In this document: positions 1-9,963 of the stretch, one piece after another
How positions within the stretch are numbered: position 1 is the stretch's first letter
How the letters are laid out: each line of letters begins with the position of its first letter
NCBI RefSeq assembly: GCF_964019585.1
Contig: NZ_OZ026454.1
Location: forward strand, 372,001-436,000
Direction of reading: 5' to 3'
DNA: 64,000 nucleotides
Source of the DNA: Candidatus Mesenet endosymbiont of Agriotes lineatus
GTDB taxonomy: Bacteria > Pseudomonadota > Alphaproteobacteria > Rickettsiales > Anaplasmataceae
Made by a program: the position numbers and the translations under genes
Notes under the pieces: model-generated
Told to the model about the DNA's origin: nothing
The model's database searches: none
The model's input: the letters and a program-made list of their open reading frames with translations, nothing else

Positions 1-1119
1 TTTATTAAGCCTAAGTATAGCTTAGAATTAGACAAGCTGCTTTATATACAAAATAATACCAATCAACTTCTTGATAAGTTGCGTGATTCTTACCGTAGTT
101 TGACTAAAATTGGAACTTTAAAGATATCATATAATAATATTATGGGCTACTATGTTGAAGTTTCAGCAAACCATAAAATAGACCAAGATATATTCATTCA
201 TAGGCAAAGCTTAGCAAATAGTTTGCGTTATACCACAGCAGAACTTAAGGAACTAGAGAGTAAAATAATTACAGCACGCGAAGAAGCGGTAAATTTAGAA
301 ATTAAAATTTTTGGTCAATTGTGCACAAGGATTGCTGAAGAATCTCAGCAGATAGCGCTTACAGCACATGCCATAGCAGAGCTTGACCTAACAACAGCTT
401 TTGCAGAACTTGCTGTGCAAAATAATTATGTTAAACCAATAATTGATGATAGTTACGCATTCGATATTGTAAAAGGCCGTCACCCAGTAATAGGGGTAAA
501 TAACAAGTTTGTGGCCAATAACATTAATTTAGCCGGACAGCAACGTATTTATTTAGTTACTGGTCCAAATATGGCTGGAAAAAGCACTTTTTTAAGGCAA
601 AATGCTTTAATTGCAATTTTAGCACAGATGGGCTCTTTTGTACCAGCAGAATACGCGCACATTGGAATTATTGATAAAATATTTAGCAGAGTAGGAGCAT
701 CTGATAACATTACTGTTGGCTATTCCACCTTTATGGTAGAGATGATTGAGACTGCTTCAATAATCAATCAAGCCACTGACCGGTCTTTAGTAATACTGGA
801 TGAGATCGGTAGAGGTACGGGAATCTACGATGGACTATCAATAGCACAGGCAGTAATAGAGCATCTACATAACATTAATAAATGTCGTGCAATTTTTGCA
901 ACTCATTATCATGAACTATCAAAAGTAAGTGAATATTTGGATAACTTAAAGTGTTTCTATGTAAAAGTAAAAGAATGGGATGGAAAGATTATTTTCTTGC
1001 ATGAGATATCAGAAGGAGTAGCAGATGAATCATATGGAATACACGTTGCAAAACTTGCTGGTTTTCCCGATTCTATCTTAAAAAGAGCTAATGAAATTAT
1101 GAAAGAGCTAATTAGCTAA
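1..1119 (+). CDS. mutS: DNA mismatch repair protein MutS, C-terminal part (5' end outside window)
   Basis: The frame is open from the first base, so the gene starts upstream. The visible part covers the end of the lever/clamp region and the whole ABC-type ATPase domain. The Walker A motif GPNMAGKST lies at about 562-588, followed by the Walker B segment [10 protein letters not shown] and the H-loop ATHYHEL. MutS binds mismatched or looped DNA as a dimer and uses ATP to signal repair. It ends TAA and overlaps by 4 bp the end of the convergent gene on the other strand. All expected ATPase motifs are intact, so the protein is probably functional. An internal TTG at 79 is not the real start, because homologous sequence continues upstream of it. 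Confidence 0.97.
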   Translation, partial: FIKPKYSLELDKLLYIQNNTNQLLDKLRDSYRSLTKIGTLKISYNNIMGYYVEVSANHKIDQDIFIHRQSLANSLRYTTAELKELESKIITAREEAVNLEIKIFGQLCTRIAEESQQIALTAHAIAELDLTTAFAELAVQNNYVKPIIDDSYAFDIVKGRHPVIGVNNKFVANNINLAGQQRIYLVTGPNMAGKSTFLRQNALIAILAQMGSFVPAEYAHIGIIDKIFSRVGASDNITVGYSTFMVEMIETASIINQATDRSLVILDEIGRGTGIYDGLSIAQAVIEHLHNINKCRAIFATHYHELSKVSEYLDNLKCFYVKVKEWDGKIIFLHEISEGVADESYGIHVAKLAGFPDSILKRANEIMKELIS

Positions 1120-1925
1120 AAATATACACCATTCACATAATTCGCTACATATTCAACTAAGCTACATGCCATAGCATCATTTGTAAAATCAACATCATTT
1201 GTTCCTTCTTTCATTTGATGTAAAGAGCACTGATTATCTCCTTTTGTGATAGTAAATGAAAGAGGATCGTAAGTTTGAGTTCCTAAGTGATTATTAAAAT
1301 AATGGAATTTGTTTTGGCTATCGTAGTGACCAAACTCATCTATGAGTGATCCTACCTTTTTTTCTCCATTGCCTATCTCATACACATCTACCCCATACTG
1401 CTGAGAATTAGGGTAATTGTTATCACTTGCTTTAAGGACAAATGATGGATAAGAGCCATTTTTATTATAATACTTTGCAAAATCAATATTTTTTGTGCTC
1501 TTTATATCCACTGGGTTTATATGTTTATAACCATCTAAAATACCATGAAATCCATTACCACCCTTGTTACAAAAGGCTAACTTATACTCATCTTCTTCGG
1601 TTTTTACTACCATTAAAAAGTGATACTGCGGTGGCAGATCAATACTAATTTCAGGTTTAAAGCGATCGTAAATATAGATTTTATTATCATAAAAATAATA
1701 TCCAGTTGATGTGAAAATACTATCTTCACTCTTGCCATTCAGCTCCACTTTTACTTCATGTTTATTATTTACTATTTCATTTCCTTTTATTAAACCCACT
1801 TCTATTTCTTTTGTAGAAGCAGGACCTAGTCCTTTTGTCAATTGATCAATTAATGCCTTAAGGTCATTATGACTTTCTGCTAGATTATTAAGTTGCTCAC
1901 CTAAAACTGATAATGTAATTTTCAC
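1116..1925 (-). CDS. hypothetical protein, last gene of coiled-coil cluster
   Basis: A 269-residue protein I do not recognise. The start is GTG with a GGGGG ribosome-binding site about 9 bases upstream. The first ~35 residues ([12 protein letters not shown] then a short predicted helix) resemble the N-termini of the upstream neighbours at 2280-2729 and 2789-3124. The remaining ~230 residues look globular, are rich in Tyr, Asn and Lys, and have no signal peptide or membrane segment. It is the most downstream of five minus-strand genes with short gaps, so it may be co-expressed with them. It converges on mutS with a 4-bp overlap of the stop regions. The function is unknown; a role as a tail-to-coiled-coil partner is only a guess from context. 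Confidence 0.75.
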   Translation of the reverse strand: MKITLSVLGEQLNNLAESHNDLKALIDQLTKGLGPASTKEIEVGLIKGNEIVNNKHEVKVELNGKSEDSIFTSTGYYFYDNKIYIYDRFKPEISIDLPPQYHFLMVVKTEEDEYKLAFCNKGGNGFHGILDGYKHINPVDIKSTKNIDFAKYYNKNGSYPSFVLKASDNNYPNSQQYGVDVYEIGNGEKKVGSLIDEFGHYDSQNKFHYFNNHLGTQTYDPLSFTITKGDNQCSLHQMKEGTNDVDFTNDAMACSLVEYVANYVNGVYF

Positions 1926-1974
1926 AGCGTTTTACCCCCATAATTGGTTTATTGACTTCATTTATTATTCAAAG

Positions 1975-2217
1975 TTAACCTATAAGGTCAGTAAAACCAT
2001 CATATATTGCTTTATATATTCCTGTATTTTGGTTATGAGTGTCATCAGGCTTGCCTACAAGCCCTTCTAACGCTTTGATTTTGGTGTCCATTTCGTCAAC
2101 TTTGGTTTTAATATTAGCTATTTCATCGGTTGCATCTTTGATACTTGCTATTTTATCGGTTGCAGTTTTGATAGTTGCTGTTTCACCCTTAATTGCTGTT
2201 AAATTAGTTTTAACCAT
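1975..2217 (-). CDS. small coiled-coil protein, paralogue of 2280-2729
   Basis: An 80-residue protein preceded by a strong GGAGG site six bases before the ATG. It is almost entirely heptad-like, with repeated short units ending in IKTATDKIASIKDATDEI, followed by the tail LEGLVG...GIYKAIYDGFTDLIG. The tail matches that of the next gene upstream (LEGLIG...GLFTEIDDHFTELIG), which shows common descent. There is no signal peptide and no cysteine. The strong ribosome site, family relationship and position within the cluster support a real gene despite its length. The function is unknown, and oligomerisation through the coiled coil is an inference. Confidence 0.65.
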   Translation of the reverse strand: MVKTNLTAIKGETATIKTATDKIASIKDATDEIANIKTKVDEMDTKIKALEGLVGKPDDTHNQNTGIYKAIYDGFTDLIG

Positions 2218-2279
2218 ATTGCCTCCATTGTTATAAATATCTAAAAATTAATGGCCTTCTTGATATAGAAAGCCAAAAT

Positions 2280-2729
2280 CTATGAGCCTATAAGCTCAGT
2301 GAAATGATCATCTATTTCTGTGAACAATCCTACATTTTTACTTGAGTTACCTATTAATCCCTCAAGATGCGTTATTTTCTCTTGCAATTTATAGATTGTT
2401 CCATCGCTTTTGGTGAGCCCTTCCACTTTATCTGATAATCCTTTATTGCTTTTAACCAGATCTTCTAATTTTCCAACGTCGTTGGAAAGGCCTGTTATTT
2501 TATTAGCCAATTCTTGATTCTTTGTAGAAAGCTCTCCAATATTATTGTTCAATGTTTTTGTACTACTAGATACTGTCTGATCTGCTTTTGTTATACTCTC
2601 TGTTACATTTTTACTTGCTGTGTCTATATTTCCTATTGTACCTTCTAATTTTTTAGCTAGTTGAGTTACATTTATAATTGCTTCTGTTACTTCTTTTACT
2701 TGTTCTGGTAAAGTTAGTGTTTTTGCCAT
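2280..2729 (-). CDS. coiled-coil protein of the clustered family
   Basis: A 149-residue protein with start motif MAKTLTLPEQ, a long helical Ser/Thr/Asn/Lys-rich body with regular hydrophobic spacing, and a tail LEGLIG...FTELIG shared with the 80-residue neighbour. It has no cysteine, membrane segment or signal peptide. The leader GGAGTAAAAAATGG is the same as that of the upstream gene at 2789-3124, and the first ten codons are also alike. The 5' end therefore appears to have been copied between neighbours. It is probably a rod-like or trimeric coiled-coil protein, as seen in phage fibre or needle components. That resemblance is structural only, and no known family was recognised. Confidence 0.7.
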   Translation of the reverse strand: MAKTLTLPEQVKEVTEAIINVTQLAKKLEGTIGNIDTASKNVTESITKADQTVSSSTKTLNNNIGELSTKNQELANKITGLSNDVGKLEDLVKSNKGLSDKVEGLTKSDGTIYKLQEKITHLEGLIGNSSKNVGLFTEIDDHFTELIGS

Positions 2730-2788
2730 TTTTTACTCCATGAATTTTTTTCACATTAATTAAAGCAATTCCTTAATTAAAATTTCAA

Positions 2789-3124
2789 TTATATAATGTC
2801 ATTATGGGTATATTCTAAAGAGTTGCTTTCTAAATTGAGCTCATCAAACTTACACAACAGCCCTAAATTCATTTTACCTGACGTATCAAGCTCATTGTTT
2901 TGTCCAGTGAATTTTCCGTTGAGAATTAACTGATTAAATTCACACGATAATCCCAAATCTACTTTGGACATAGTATCAGGTTTACTGCATTGTCCAGTTG
3001 ATTCCTCAATCTGAATCTTCTGAGCTTTTACAATTTTGTTTAATTCATCAATTTGAGCTCGATAATTTTCATTATCTGTCTTTAATTGTAAAATTTGTTC
3101 TGGCAAATTTAGTGTTTTTTCCAT
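2789..3124 (-). CDS. coiled-coil protein with an internal duplication
   Basis: A 111-residue protein. Residues 1-45 begin MEKTLNLPEQ and form a predicted coiled coil. The second half carries two copies of a ~27-residue unit, each with a KVDLGLSCEF or KMNLGLLCKF core containing one cysteine. The start is fixed by GGAGTAAAAA directly before the ATG, identical to the leader of 2280-2729. The C-terminus (EYTHNDII) vaguely resembles that of the 335-residue gene upstream. The function is unknown. The internal duplication and shared leader mark it as part of a locally expanding family. Confidence 0.68.
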   Translation of the reverse strand: MEKTLNLPEQILQLKTDNENYRAQIDELNKIVKAQKIQIEESTGQCSKPDTMSKVDLGLSCEFNQLILNGKFTGQNNELDTSGKMNLGLLCKFDELNLESNSLEYTHNDII

Positions 3125-3175
3125 TTTTTACTCCTTAATTAATATTGATAAAATTTTTTTACTGAATAATCTTAA

Positions 3176-4183
3176 TTATATAAGATTCATATAATCATGC
3201 TGTGTCTCATTTATTGCAAATTGAGTTTCGTCAAGCTCATTGCATAATGTTTTGCTTTGTTCAGTTAATTTGCTGATTTGATTTGATAATTCTTCTTTTT
3301 GACTCAATAAGGATGATTTTTCTTGAGTTAAATTCTCTTTTTCTTTTGTTAAATTGCTAACCTGATCGTTCAATTGAGATTTCTCTTGAATTAGTTTCTG
3401 TTGCTGCGTTTCACATTGACTTTTTTCTTGAGATAGAACCTTAATTTGATTTTTTAACCCTTCTACGTTAGTTATTTCTGAAACTTCTTCTCCATAGAGT
3501 TTGTTTAAAATATCATAATCAACATTCAAGTTATCGAGATCTAGCATTGCATTTAAACAACCAATCTTATTATGAGATACACTAGTATTAACTGGTTGTA
3601 ATTTATACTTACCATCTACTTTGCTTACAGTAACATTAGGAAGATTCTGTCCTCGAAAATCACATAAAAGTGGAGCAGATATAAAATTGATAATGGCCTC
3701 GTTAAAATCGTGGCGACCGTAGATATAAGTCTTTGTATCAGCAAGTTCTCCTATTTTCTTATTTTCTGCGTTATACAAATCTGCTATCATACTAGTTTCT
3801 GTTTCGTAATTGCCCGGCTTAATATGAATTTCCTTGTTTACATATGACTCAAGGTTAGTACCTTCTGTTACTTTTATCGCATCTAATGATATAGGAAAAT
3901 TAGTTTTCTTGCCGGAGTTATCATCTACAATGTCAGCCTTTAATTTACCCAGATTACTCTTATACACTTTTAGGTCTATTTCTCCTGCCCTATAAGACAT
4001 TGAATTGTCACATTGCATACTTTCTATTCTAAAAAGAGTCTTGTCACTAGATTTCTCAAATAAAAATCGCTGTGAAGGAAAAGTAGCAACATCTTGACCA
4101 TCTTCTGATTTTAATATCAAAGAAAAACAGTAATCATTTACTGCTTTTTGATCAAATTTTAAGATTGGATTATTTTGAGACAT
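3176..4183 (-). CDS. hypothetical protein with C-terminal coiled coil, first gene of cluster
   Basis: A 335-residue protein of unknown family. Residues 1-235 look globular and beta-rich. Residues ~245-315 form a long coiled coil of Gln/Glu/Lys/Ser heptads (repeats such as LTQEKSSLLSQKEEL). There is no signal peptide. It is the promoter-proximal gene of the minus-strand cluster running to 1116. The 147-bp gap to the divergent nuoH would hold the promoter. Its coiled coil could assemble with the smaller coiled-coil proteins downstream; this is inferred from co-location. Confidence 0.75.
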   Translation of the reverse strand: MSQNNPILKFDQKAVNDYCFSLILKSEDGQDVATFPSQRFLFEKSSDKTLFRIESMQCDNSMSYRAGEIDLKVYKSNLGKLKADIVDDNSGKKTNFPISLDAIKVTEGTNLESYVNKEIHIKPGNYETETSMIADLYNAENKKIGELADTKTYIYGRHDFNEAIINFISAPLLCDFRGQNLPNVTVSKVDGKYKLQPVNTSVSHNKIGCLNAMLDLDNLNVDYDILNKLYGEEVSEITNVEGLKNQIKVLSQEKSQCETQQQKLIQEKSQLNDQVSNLTKEKENLTQEKSSLLSQKEELSNQISKLTEQSKTLCNELDETQFAINETQHDYMNLI

Positions 4184-4330
4184 ATTACTCTCTCTATTAA
4201 CTATATTACCAATTCTACAATAAAAAGATAAAATATTTACTAATTTTGTAATTAAATTAGTATTTTACTATTTAAAATAATTGATTTTTACCTATGCTGC
4301 ATGTATCTAAACTATTAAAGACCTTGATGT

Positions 4331-5356
4331 ATGAGTATGTTGATAATTAAAATTATTTCTCTTATCGTGCCGCTGCTTCTTTCAGTTGCCTACCTTGTGT
4401 ATTTTGAACGCAAGGTAATTGCCGCGATGCAGCTTAGGCATGGCCCGAATGTTGTTGGCCCCTTTGGCCTACTGCAACCATTTGCTGATGCGATAAAACT
4501 GCTACTTAAAGAACCAATTGTACCTTTTAAAGCTAATAAACTAATTTTTAGAATTGCACCTATGCTTACTTTTGTTTTAGCACTAGTTGCATGGGCTGTG
4601 ATTCCTTTTGGTGCTGATGTTATAATGGAAAATGGTAGACAAATCATCGTGCCGCATGCAATTGCCAATATCAATGTTGGTGTTCTATACCTTTTAGCCA
4701 TATCCTCCTTGAATGTATATGGAATTATTATGGCTGGCTGGTCGAGTAACTCTAATTATGCCTTTTTAGGGGCAATTAGGTCAGCTTCACAGATGATCTC
4801 ATATGAAGTTTCAATTGGCCTTATTGTTGCCACTGTGGTGCTAACATCAGGAACACTAAAACTTGGGGAGATGGTTGTAATTCGCCACAACATGCCTTTT
4901 TGGATCGATTTATTACTTCTGCCAATGGCCGTAATATTTTTTATTTCACTACTTGCAGAGACCAATCGCCATCCTTTTGATCTACCAGAAGCAGAAGCCG
5001 AGCTTGTTTCTGGATATAACGTTGAATATTCATCTATGCCGTTTGCTTTGTTTTTCCTTGGTGAATATGCAAATATGATTTTGGCTAGTGCAGTAATGAC
5101 CATCTTTTTCCTTGGAGGTTGGTACCCACCTTTAAACATTGATCTGCTTTATAAAATTCCAGGTTTAGTATGGTTTATTTTAAAGATAGTTTTTCTCCTG
5201 TTCTGTTTCATCTGGATTAGAGCTACCATACCGCGCTACCGTTATGATCAGCTTATGCGCTTGGGTTGGAAAGTGTTTCTACCTATTTCTTTAGCTTGGG
5301 TAGTGCTAGTTGCTGCCATCCTGCTTTATACAGGCCATATACCAAATTCAGCTTAA
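4331..5356 (+). CDS. nuoH: NADH-quinone oxidoreductase subunit H
   Basis: The 341-residue membrane subunit of respiratory complex I, which helps form the quinone-binding chamber next to NuoB and NuoD. About eight hydrophobic segments are visible. The family signatures [20 protein letters not shown] (near residue 36) and [20 protein letters not shown] (near residue 210) are intact. Length is normal. The ATG at 4331 is used; a second ATG two codons later is possible. No other nuo gene adjoins it, which fits the scattered gene order typical of this group. Upstream lies the divergent coiled-coil cluster. Confidence 0.97.
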   Translation: MSMLIIKIISLIVPLLLSVAYLVYFERKVIAAMQLRHGPNVVGPFGLLQPFADAIKLLLKEPIVPFKANKLIFRIAPMLTFVLALVAWAVIPFGADVIMENGRQIIVPHAIANINVGVLYLLAISSLNVYGIIMAGWSSNSNYAFLGAIRSASQMISYEVSIGLIVATVVLTSGTLKLGEMVVIRHNMPFWIDLLLLPMAVIFFISLLAETNRHPFDLPEAEAELVSGYNVEYSSMPFALFFLGEYANMILASAVMTIFFLGGWYPPLNIDLLYKIPGLVWFILKIVFLLFCFIWIRATIPRYRYDQLMRLGWKVFLPISLAWVVLVAAILLYTGHIPNSA

Positions 5357-5477
5357 ATGGGAACTGAATTTAAAGACCAAACTGTCCCTATAACTATTCC
5401 AATAGAGCAGGGAATATAAGATTTTTCAGCTTTATAAAAAATAGACTAATATAAATAAATATGCTTATTTAGGAGAA

Positions 5478-7328
5478 TTAGCAACTACTGTTATGACGCA
5501 AAAATATTAAGATGCTTATTATTGCTACAGGAGTAATACCAGATATATTTTTTGCAGCCCCCAGTGTTGCTGGACGAACTGCTTGTAATTTTTCATATAC
5601 CTCATTGGATAATCCTTTAACCTTTGAGTAATCAAAATCGTCTGGTATTTTTGTATTTTCTTCTTCTTTCAGAAATCTTAAATCCTCTTCTTGCCTTGCT
5701 AAGTATGGTTTATATTTTGCTTCAATTTCAATTTGTGCGCGCACTTCTCTTGAAAAGTGTTCCAATTCTGGCCATATTTTTTGTAATTTATCAAAATTCA
5801 TATCCGTATAACCAAGCAGCTCAAGTGCTGTTTTTTTTGTTCCATCTTTAGCAGTGAATGGTAGAAGATCAAAATAACTTATTTTTAGATTTTCTAATGT
5901 ATCAGTAAGCCTATTTATCAACGCAAGTTTATCTTGTAAAACTGCATATCTTTTTTGTGATACAGAAGAAATATCATATCCTTTTTGCGTTAATCTTATG
6001 TCAGCATTGTCTGATCTGATTGTTAGCCTATACTCCGCACGTGAAGTAAATAGTCTATACGGCTCCTCAGTTCCTAAAGTAACTAGATCATCAATCATAA
6101 CACCTATGTATGCATCACGGCGACTAAGAACAAAATTGTCTTTATTGTCAGATGCAGAAAGTGCAGCATTGATTCCTGCTATAATGCCTTGCCCGGCTGC
6201 TTCTTCATAGCCGGTTGTTCCATTGATCTGACCAGCAAAGTATAACCCTTTTATTTTTTTTGTTTCAAGAGTGTGATGTAATTCTCTTGGATCAACATAG
6301 TCATATTCAACAGCGTAACCTGGCCTTAGTATAACTACTTTTTCTAAGCCTTTTATACTTCTTAACATTGCCTGCTGCACTTCAGCTGGTGCAGATGTAG
6401 AAATACCATTTGGATATATGGTGCTACTACATAATCCTTCTGGTTCAAGGAATATCTGATGGCTACTGCGTTCAGCAAACCGCTTTACCTTCTCTTCAAT
6501 GGAAGGGCAGTACCTAGGAGCTTTAATTTCGCCTAAGTCAGAGTGAGATGCAGATTTATGTAAATTCTCCCTAATGATCCTATGAGTGTTTTCATTAGTA
6601 GCAGTAATGTAACACGATACTTGCTTTTGCTTTATCTCATAAGATAAATAAGAAAAAGGTGTAGGGGGATTATCCCCTTTTTGCTCTTGCAAAACAGAAA
6701 AGTCTATAGTATTACCATCTAGCCTTGGAGGTGTACCAGTACGCAGTCTCCCTAAACTGAACCCATATCTCTTTAATGTGTTTGCAAGTGCTACTTCTTG
6801 TTTCTCACCAACTCTTCCAGCTGGTGTTTTTTCTGCGCCAATATGAATTATCCCACGAAGAAAAGTACCAGTAGTAAATATTACCCTACCTGCAAGTATA
6901 TGTTGACCATTACTTACGATGACACCATTTACTACTTTTTTAGTATTGACTAAAATATCTTGAACTGACTCCTCTAAAACAGTCAAATTATCGTAGTTTA
7001 AAATTACTTCCTGCATTGCTTTTTTATAGAGTTGCCTGTCTGCTTGTGCACGTGGTCCCCAAACTGCTGCACCTTTACTTCTATTTAACATAGTTGAATG
7101 AATACTAGCTTTATCTATAACAGTTGCCATGACTCCATCTAAAGCATCTATTTCTTTAACAACTGTTCCCTTTGCAATCCCTCCTATTGCTGGGTTGCAC
7201 GACATCTCTCCTATGGTTGATGTTTTGTGAGTTATAAGTAAAGTCTTAGCACCAATGCGCGCAGCTGCAGTTGCAGCTTCACACCCTGCATGTCCACCAC
7301 CAATTATTATGACATCATATTGATACAT
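5478..7328 (-). CDS. mnmG: tRNA uridine-5-carboxymethylaminomethyl modification enzyme MnmG
   Basis: A 616-residue FAD protein that, with MnmE, makes the carboxymethylaminomethyl group on wobble uridine 34 of several tRNAs. The N-terminal dinucleotide-binding motif [12 protein letters not shown] (residues 8-19), the [11 protein letters not shown] segment and the [15 protein letters not shown] signature are present. The C-terminal helical domain that contacts MnmE ends the protein. Length is close to the usual ~620. It is transcribed away from the porin gene across a 195-bp divergent spacer. Confidence 0.97.
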   Translation of the reverse strand: MYQYDVIIIGGGHAGCEAATAAARIGAKTLLITHKTSTIGEMSCNPAIGGIAKGTVVKEIDALDGVMATVIDKASIHSTMLNRSKGAAVWGPRAQADRQLYKKAMQEVILNYDNLTVLEESVQDILVNTKKVVNGVIVSNGQHILAGRVIFTTGTFLRGIIHIGAEKTPAGRVGEKQEVALANTLKRYGFSLGRLRTGTPPRLDGNTIDFSVLQEQKGDNPPTPFSYLSYEIKQKQVSCYITATNENTHRIIRENLHKSASHSDLGEIKAPRYCPSIEEKVKRFAERSSHQIFLEPEGLCSSTIYPNGISTSAPAEVQQAMLRSIKGLEKVVILRPGYAVEYDYVDPRELHHTLETKKIKGLYFAGQINGTTGYEEAAGQGIIAGINAALSASDNKDNFVLSRRDAYIGVMIDDLVTLGTEEPYRLFTSRAEYRLTIRSDNADIRLTQKGYDISSVSQKRYAVLQDKLALINRLTDTLENLKISYFDLLPFTAKDGTKKTALELLGYTDMNFDKLQKIWPELEHFSREVRAQIEIEAKYKPYLARQEEDLRFLKEEENTKIPDDFDYSKVKGLSNEVYEKLQAVRPATLGAAKNISGITPVAIISILIFLRHNSSC

Positions 7329-7435
7329 TTGTAGTAAAAACTAAAATTTGGTTAATATAGTATGTAAAATATTATAGTTTTACAAATAATTGTGCAAAAA
7401 TCACAGTTGATTCATATATTTTTATTGAAAATTGC

Positions 7436-7463
7436 TTGCATTCTTTGCTTCTTTTGTTATAAG
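7436..7463 (+). promoter_or_regulatory. candidate sigma-70 promoter of the porin gene
   Basis: TTGCAT at 7436-7441 and TATAAG at 7458-7463 are separated by 16 bases and lie about 60 bases before the porin ATG. A purine-rich AGGTAGG site precedes the start codon at 7524. The spacer between mnmG and porin is the only obvious place for this promoter. This is an assignment by pattern in A+T-rich DNA, so chance matches are possible. Confidence 0.45.
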
Positions 7464-7523
7464 ACTTGTGGCGAATAGGCTTTTTATGTCTGTTGTACAA
7501 AATATTAATTATAGGTAGGTCTC

Positions 7524-9887
7524 ATGAAAAAAATATTATCTATTACAACAGCTCTTACATCTTTAGTTGCATTTTACGGGATAAATGTTTTAGCTGATCC
7601 ATTAGTTGAAGTTGAACAAAAAAATGTGAATAAAGAGGTTGAGCAAAGGAAAATTTCTCGCTCTGACGAAGAATCTGATTCTGAAGTTTCGAGAGTGAAC
7701 AAAGCAAAAATAAAACTTGAAGAAAAACGTGTTTGTGGCAAAGGAGAGAAAGCTTGTGGATGCAAGCATAACTCATCTTTCAAAGAAGGGCCACATATTA
7801 CAATTGGTGGAGGGTTTAACACTCAGTTCCACAAAACATCTGATGTCAAAGATTATGATATCATTCCTGGTGATGATAAGTTTGCTGATGCAAATGCTCT
7901 ATTTGGGGAGTTCAGTAATGGTATAGCTGGTGATTACAGTAAAACTTCTGGCACATCAGTAGATACTACGCTTAATATCAGAGCGGAAAATACAAATTAT
8001 GATTTAGGTTTGGCATATGGTGCTGATATAAAGCTAAATGTACCAATAACAAAATCTAGTGGTATGCGTAGTCGTGGTGCACATATTTTTGCCAATACTG
8101 AATTTGGTGACATGAACGTTGGTTTCATGGAAGGTGCAGAAAGCATAATGCGTCTCGATGCATCAAGAATTGCAGCTGGTGATGGTGGTGCAGATAGTAA
8201 CTGGTTTAGAAAAGCTAACCTTGAGGGACATAAAGGTAATTTTCCTTTTTATGTAACTCCACGTCTTTACAGTGAATCACTTTTTAGTGAGAGTGACTGG
8301 CTTTCTTTCCGTGATGCGGTTAAGTACAATAAGAGCTTTATTGACACTCAACCATTTAGAGTTTCTTACTTCTCACCAAGCTTTATGGGGCTTAAAGCTG
8401 GAGTAAGTTACTCACCAAACTACGATAGTGATTTATTCACAACTGGCGGTATGCAGAAGATTAAATATATTGATCCCGCTCAAAACCCTGGGAATAATGC
8501 GGATGTTAATGCACAAGTCCTAAACAAAAGTTGGTATAACACAGCAAATGCTGCGCTGAAGGCTGCACGTGATCTTAAGGGAGTTTCTGTTCTTGTTCAG
8601 AATGCTGCTGCTATAGTTTCTCGAGATGCCGCTATCGCTGCTATTACCATTGCTGAAAGGGTATATAATGAAGCTAGAACATATAACCAAAACCTTCCTG
8701 AAATTCAAGCAGCGCTGATTGATCCAGCCAATATACCTAATGTCGCTGATGAGATGAATGGAGTTGTGCTCACACAAGCGGCTCATAGTATAATTACAAA
8801 CATTGTAACTGCTCGTGCGCAATGTCTTATTGCTAACCCTGCTGGTGTTCCTAATGCTGTTGCTAATGTTGCTGCTAGAAATACAGTTATTAATACAGGT
8901 CAAGCTATTGCCCGTATTGCTGCTTTAGCTTCAGGTGGTGCTAACGCTGCTGTTAGTGCAGCAAATGCTCTTCCTCAAGTTGGAGGTAACCCTCACCCTG
9001 CTATAGCTGACGTTGCTGCAGAGAATACTTTGATTACTCGTGTTGCTGCTAATGGTTATCTATATGATATTGCCGTTGGTGGTGGTGGTGCTCCTAATGA
9101 TGATGCTGAGCTTGCTGCTGCTCCTGCTCCTGCTGCTGCTGATGCTGGTGATGTTCCTGTTGCTTCTACTACAGTTAGGGCTCATGCAGAAAATGCCGCT
9201 ATTGCTGCTTTCCGTGCTGCTGCTACGGCACAAAATGCACTGGGCGTAAGCTTAGGTACTGCTAAAGAGTTCTACACGTTGCTTGCGACTAGTGGTAACT
9301 ACGTTGGACCTAATTATGAAAACATAGTTAGCGGTGGTGTCTCTTATGAGTATGACTTTGATGACTTTAAAGTTAAAGTTTCAGCAACTGGTGAGAAAGG
9401 ACAAGTAAAAGACATTAAAGGTGATCGTTACGGTATGTACGGTAAGTACAATGACTTAATGGCTTTCAACTTAGGTCTTTCAGCGGAATACTTTGGTTTC
9501 AAATTTGCTGCTTCTTATGCTAACTTGGGTAAATCTGGTCAGCCAAAAGAAATCTGCATAAAAAATGCAGACAGCAAGTATGATTGCAAAGATGACAAAG
9601 TTAAGGCGCTACAAAAAGACACTTATTATTGGACTGCTGGTGCTGGGTATGAGTTTGGCAACGCATATGTAAGTGCAACTTACTTTAAGAGTAAGTCAGC
9701 TGAAGCTAATGAACTTTCTGATATCGTCATTGGTGCTGAATATAACTTATCTTCAAATGGCAGTAAGAATCCTTTAGTTCCATATGTCACATGGCATCAT
9801 TTCGAAGCTAAAGAAAAAGAATTGCCTTCTGATAAAAAGAACAACAAAGGAAATATCTTCCTTGTTGGTGTTAAGCACAGCTTCTAA
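7524..9887 (+). CDS. outer-membrane porin-like protein with Ala-rich insertion
   Basis: A 787-residue exported protein. Residues 1-24 form a signal peptide (MKKILSITTALTSLVAF, cleavage after VLA). After a charged spacer (25-75, including the Cys pair ACGC), residues ~90-310 and ~600-787 show alternating beta strands typical of a Gram-negative porin, ending in the outer-membrane-type aromatic terminus HSF. Between them, residues ~330-575 are an Ala/Asn/Val-rich insertion made largely of GCT codons and unlike the rest. It is probably a large loop or surface domain. Strong leader and terminator signals suggest high expression. It probably forms a diffusion channel; which substrates it passes cannot be seen. 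Confidence 0.85.
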   Translation: MKKILSITTALTSLVAFYGINVLADPLVEVEQKNVNKEVEQRKISRSDEESDSEVSRVNKAKIKLEEKRVCGKGEKACGCKHNSSFKEGPHITIGGGFNTQFHKTSDVKDYDIIPGDDKFADANALFGEFSNGIAGDYSKTSGTSVDTTLNIRAENTNYDLGLAYGADIKLNVPITKSSGMRSRGAHIFANTEFGDMNVGFMEGAESIMRLDASRIAAGDGGADSNWFRKANLEGHKGNFPFYVTPRLYSESLFSESDWLSFRDAVKYNKSFIDTQPFRVSYFSPSFMGLKAGVSYSPNYDSDLFTTGGMQKIKYIDPAQNPGNNADVNAQVLNKSWYNTANAALKAARDLKGVSVLVQNAAAIVSRDAAIAAITIAERVYNEARTYNQNLPEIQAALIDPANIPNVADEMNGVVLTQAAHSIITNIVTARAQCLIANPAGVPNAVANVAARNTVINTGQAIARIAALASGGANAAVSAANALPQVGGNPHPAIADVAAENTLITRVAANGYLYDIAVGGGGAPNDDAELAAAPAPAAADAGDVPVASTTVRAHAENAAIAAFRAAATAQNALGVSLGTAKEFYTLLATSGNYVGPNYENIVSGGVSYEYDFDDFKVKVSATGEKGQVKDIKGDRYGMYGKYNDLMAFNLGLSAEYFGFKFAASYANLGKSGQPKEICIKNADSKYDCKDDKVKALQKDTYYWTAGAGYEFGNAYVSATYFKSKSAEANELSDIVIGAEYNLSSNGSKNPLVPYVTWHHFEAKEKELPSDKKNNKGNIFLVGVKHSF

Positions 9888-9893
9888 ATTACA

Positions 9894-9929
9894 AACTAGT
9901 TACTTGTATTGCTACAAGTAACTAGTTTT
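9894..9929 (+). terminator. rho-independent terminator after porin
   Basis: A perfect 16-bp inverted repeat (9894-9909 with 9914-9929) encloses a 4-base loop and is followed by TCCTTTTT. It starts seven bases after the porin stop codon. It also lies just beyond the 3' end of the convergent carB and could serve both directions. Confidence 0.85.
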
Positions 9930-9963
9930 CCTTTTTAACTATTTTTTTAAAATTCTTTAAAAG

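Noticed and set aside
4390-5139. Two long minus-strand frames opposite nuoH
   Set aside because: They are antisense shadows of a conserved membrane-protein gene with no own signals.
8520-8903. 127-codon minus-strand frame opposite the porin
   Set aside because: It is antisense to the Ala-rich insertion, and long open frames are expected opposite such sequence. There is no ribosome site.
9040-9249. 69-codon Leu-rich open frame inside the porin gene
   Set aside because: It is the shifted reading of the GCT-rich Ala tract of the porin (GCT read as CTG/TGC), not a separate gene.
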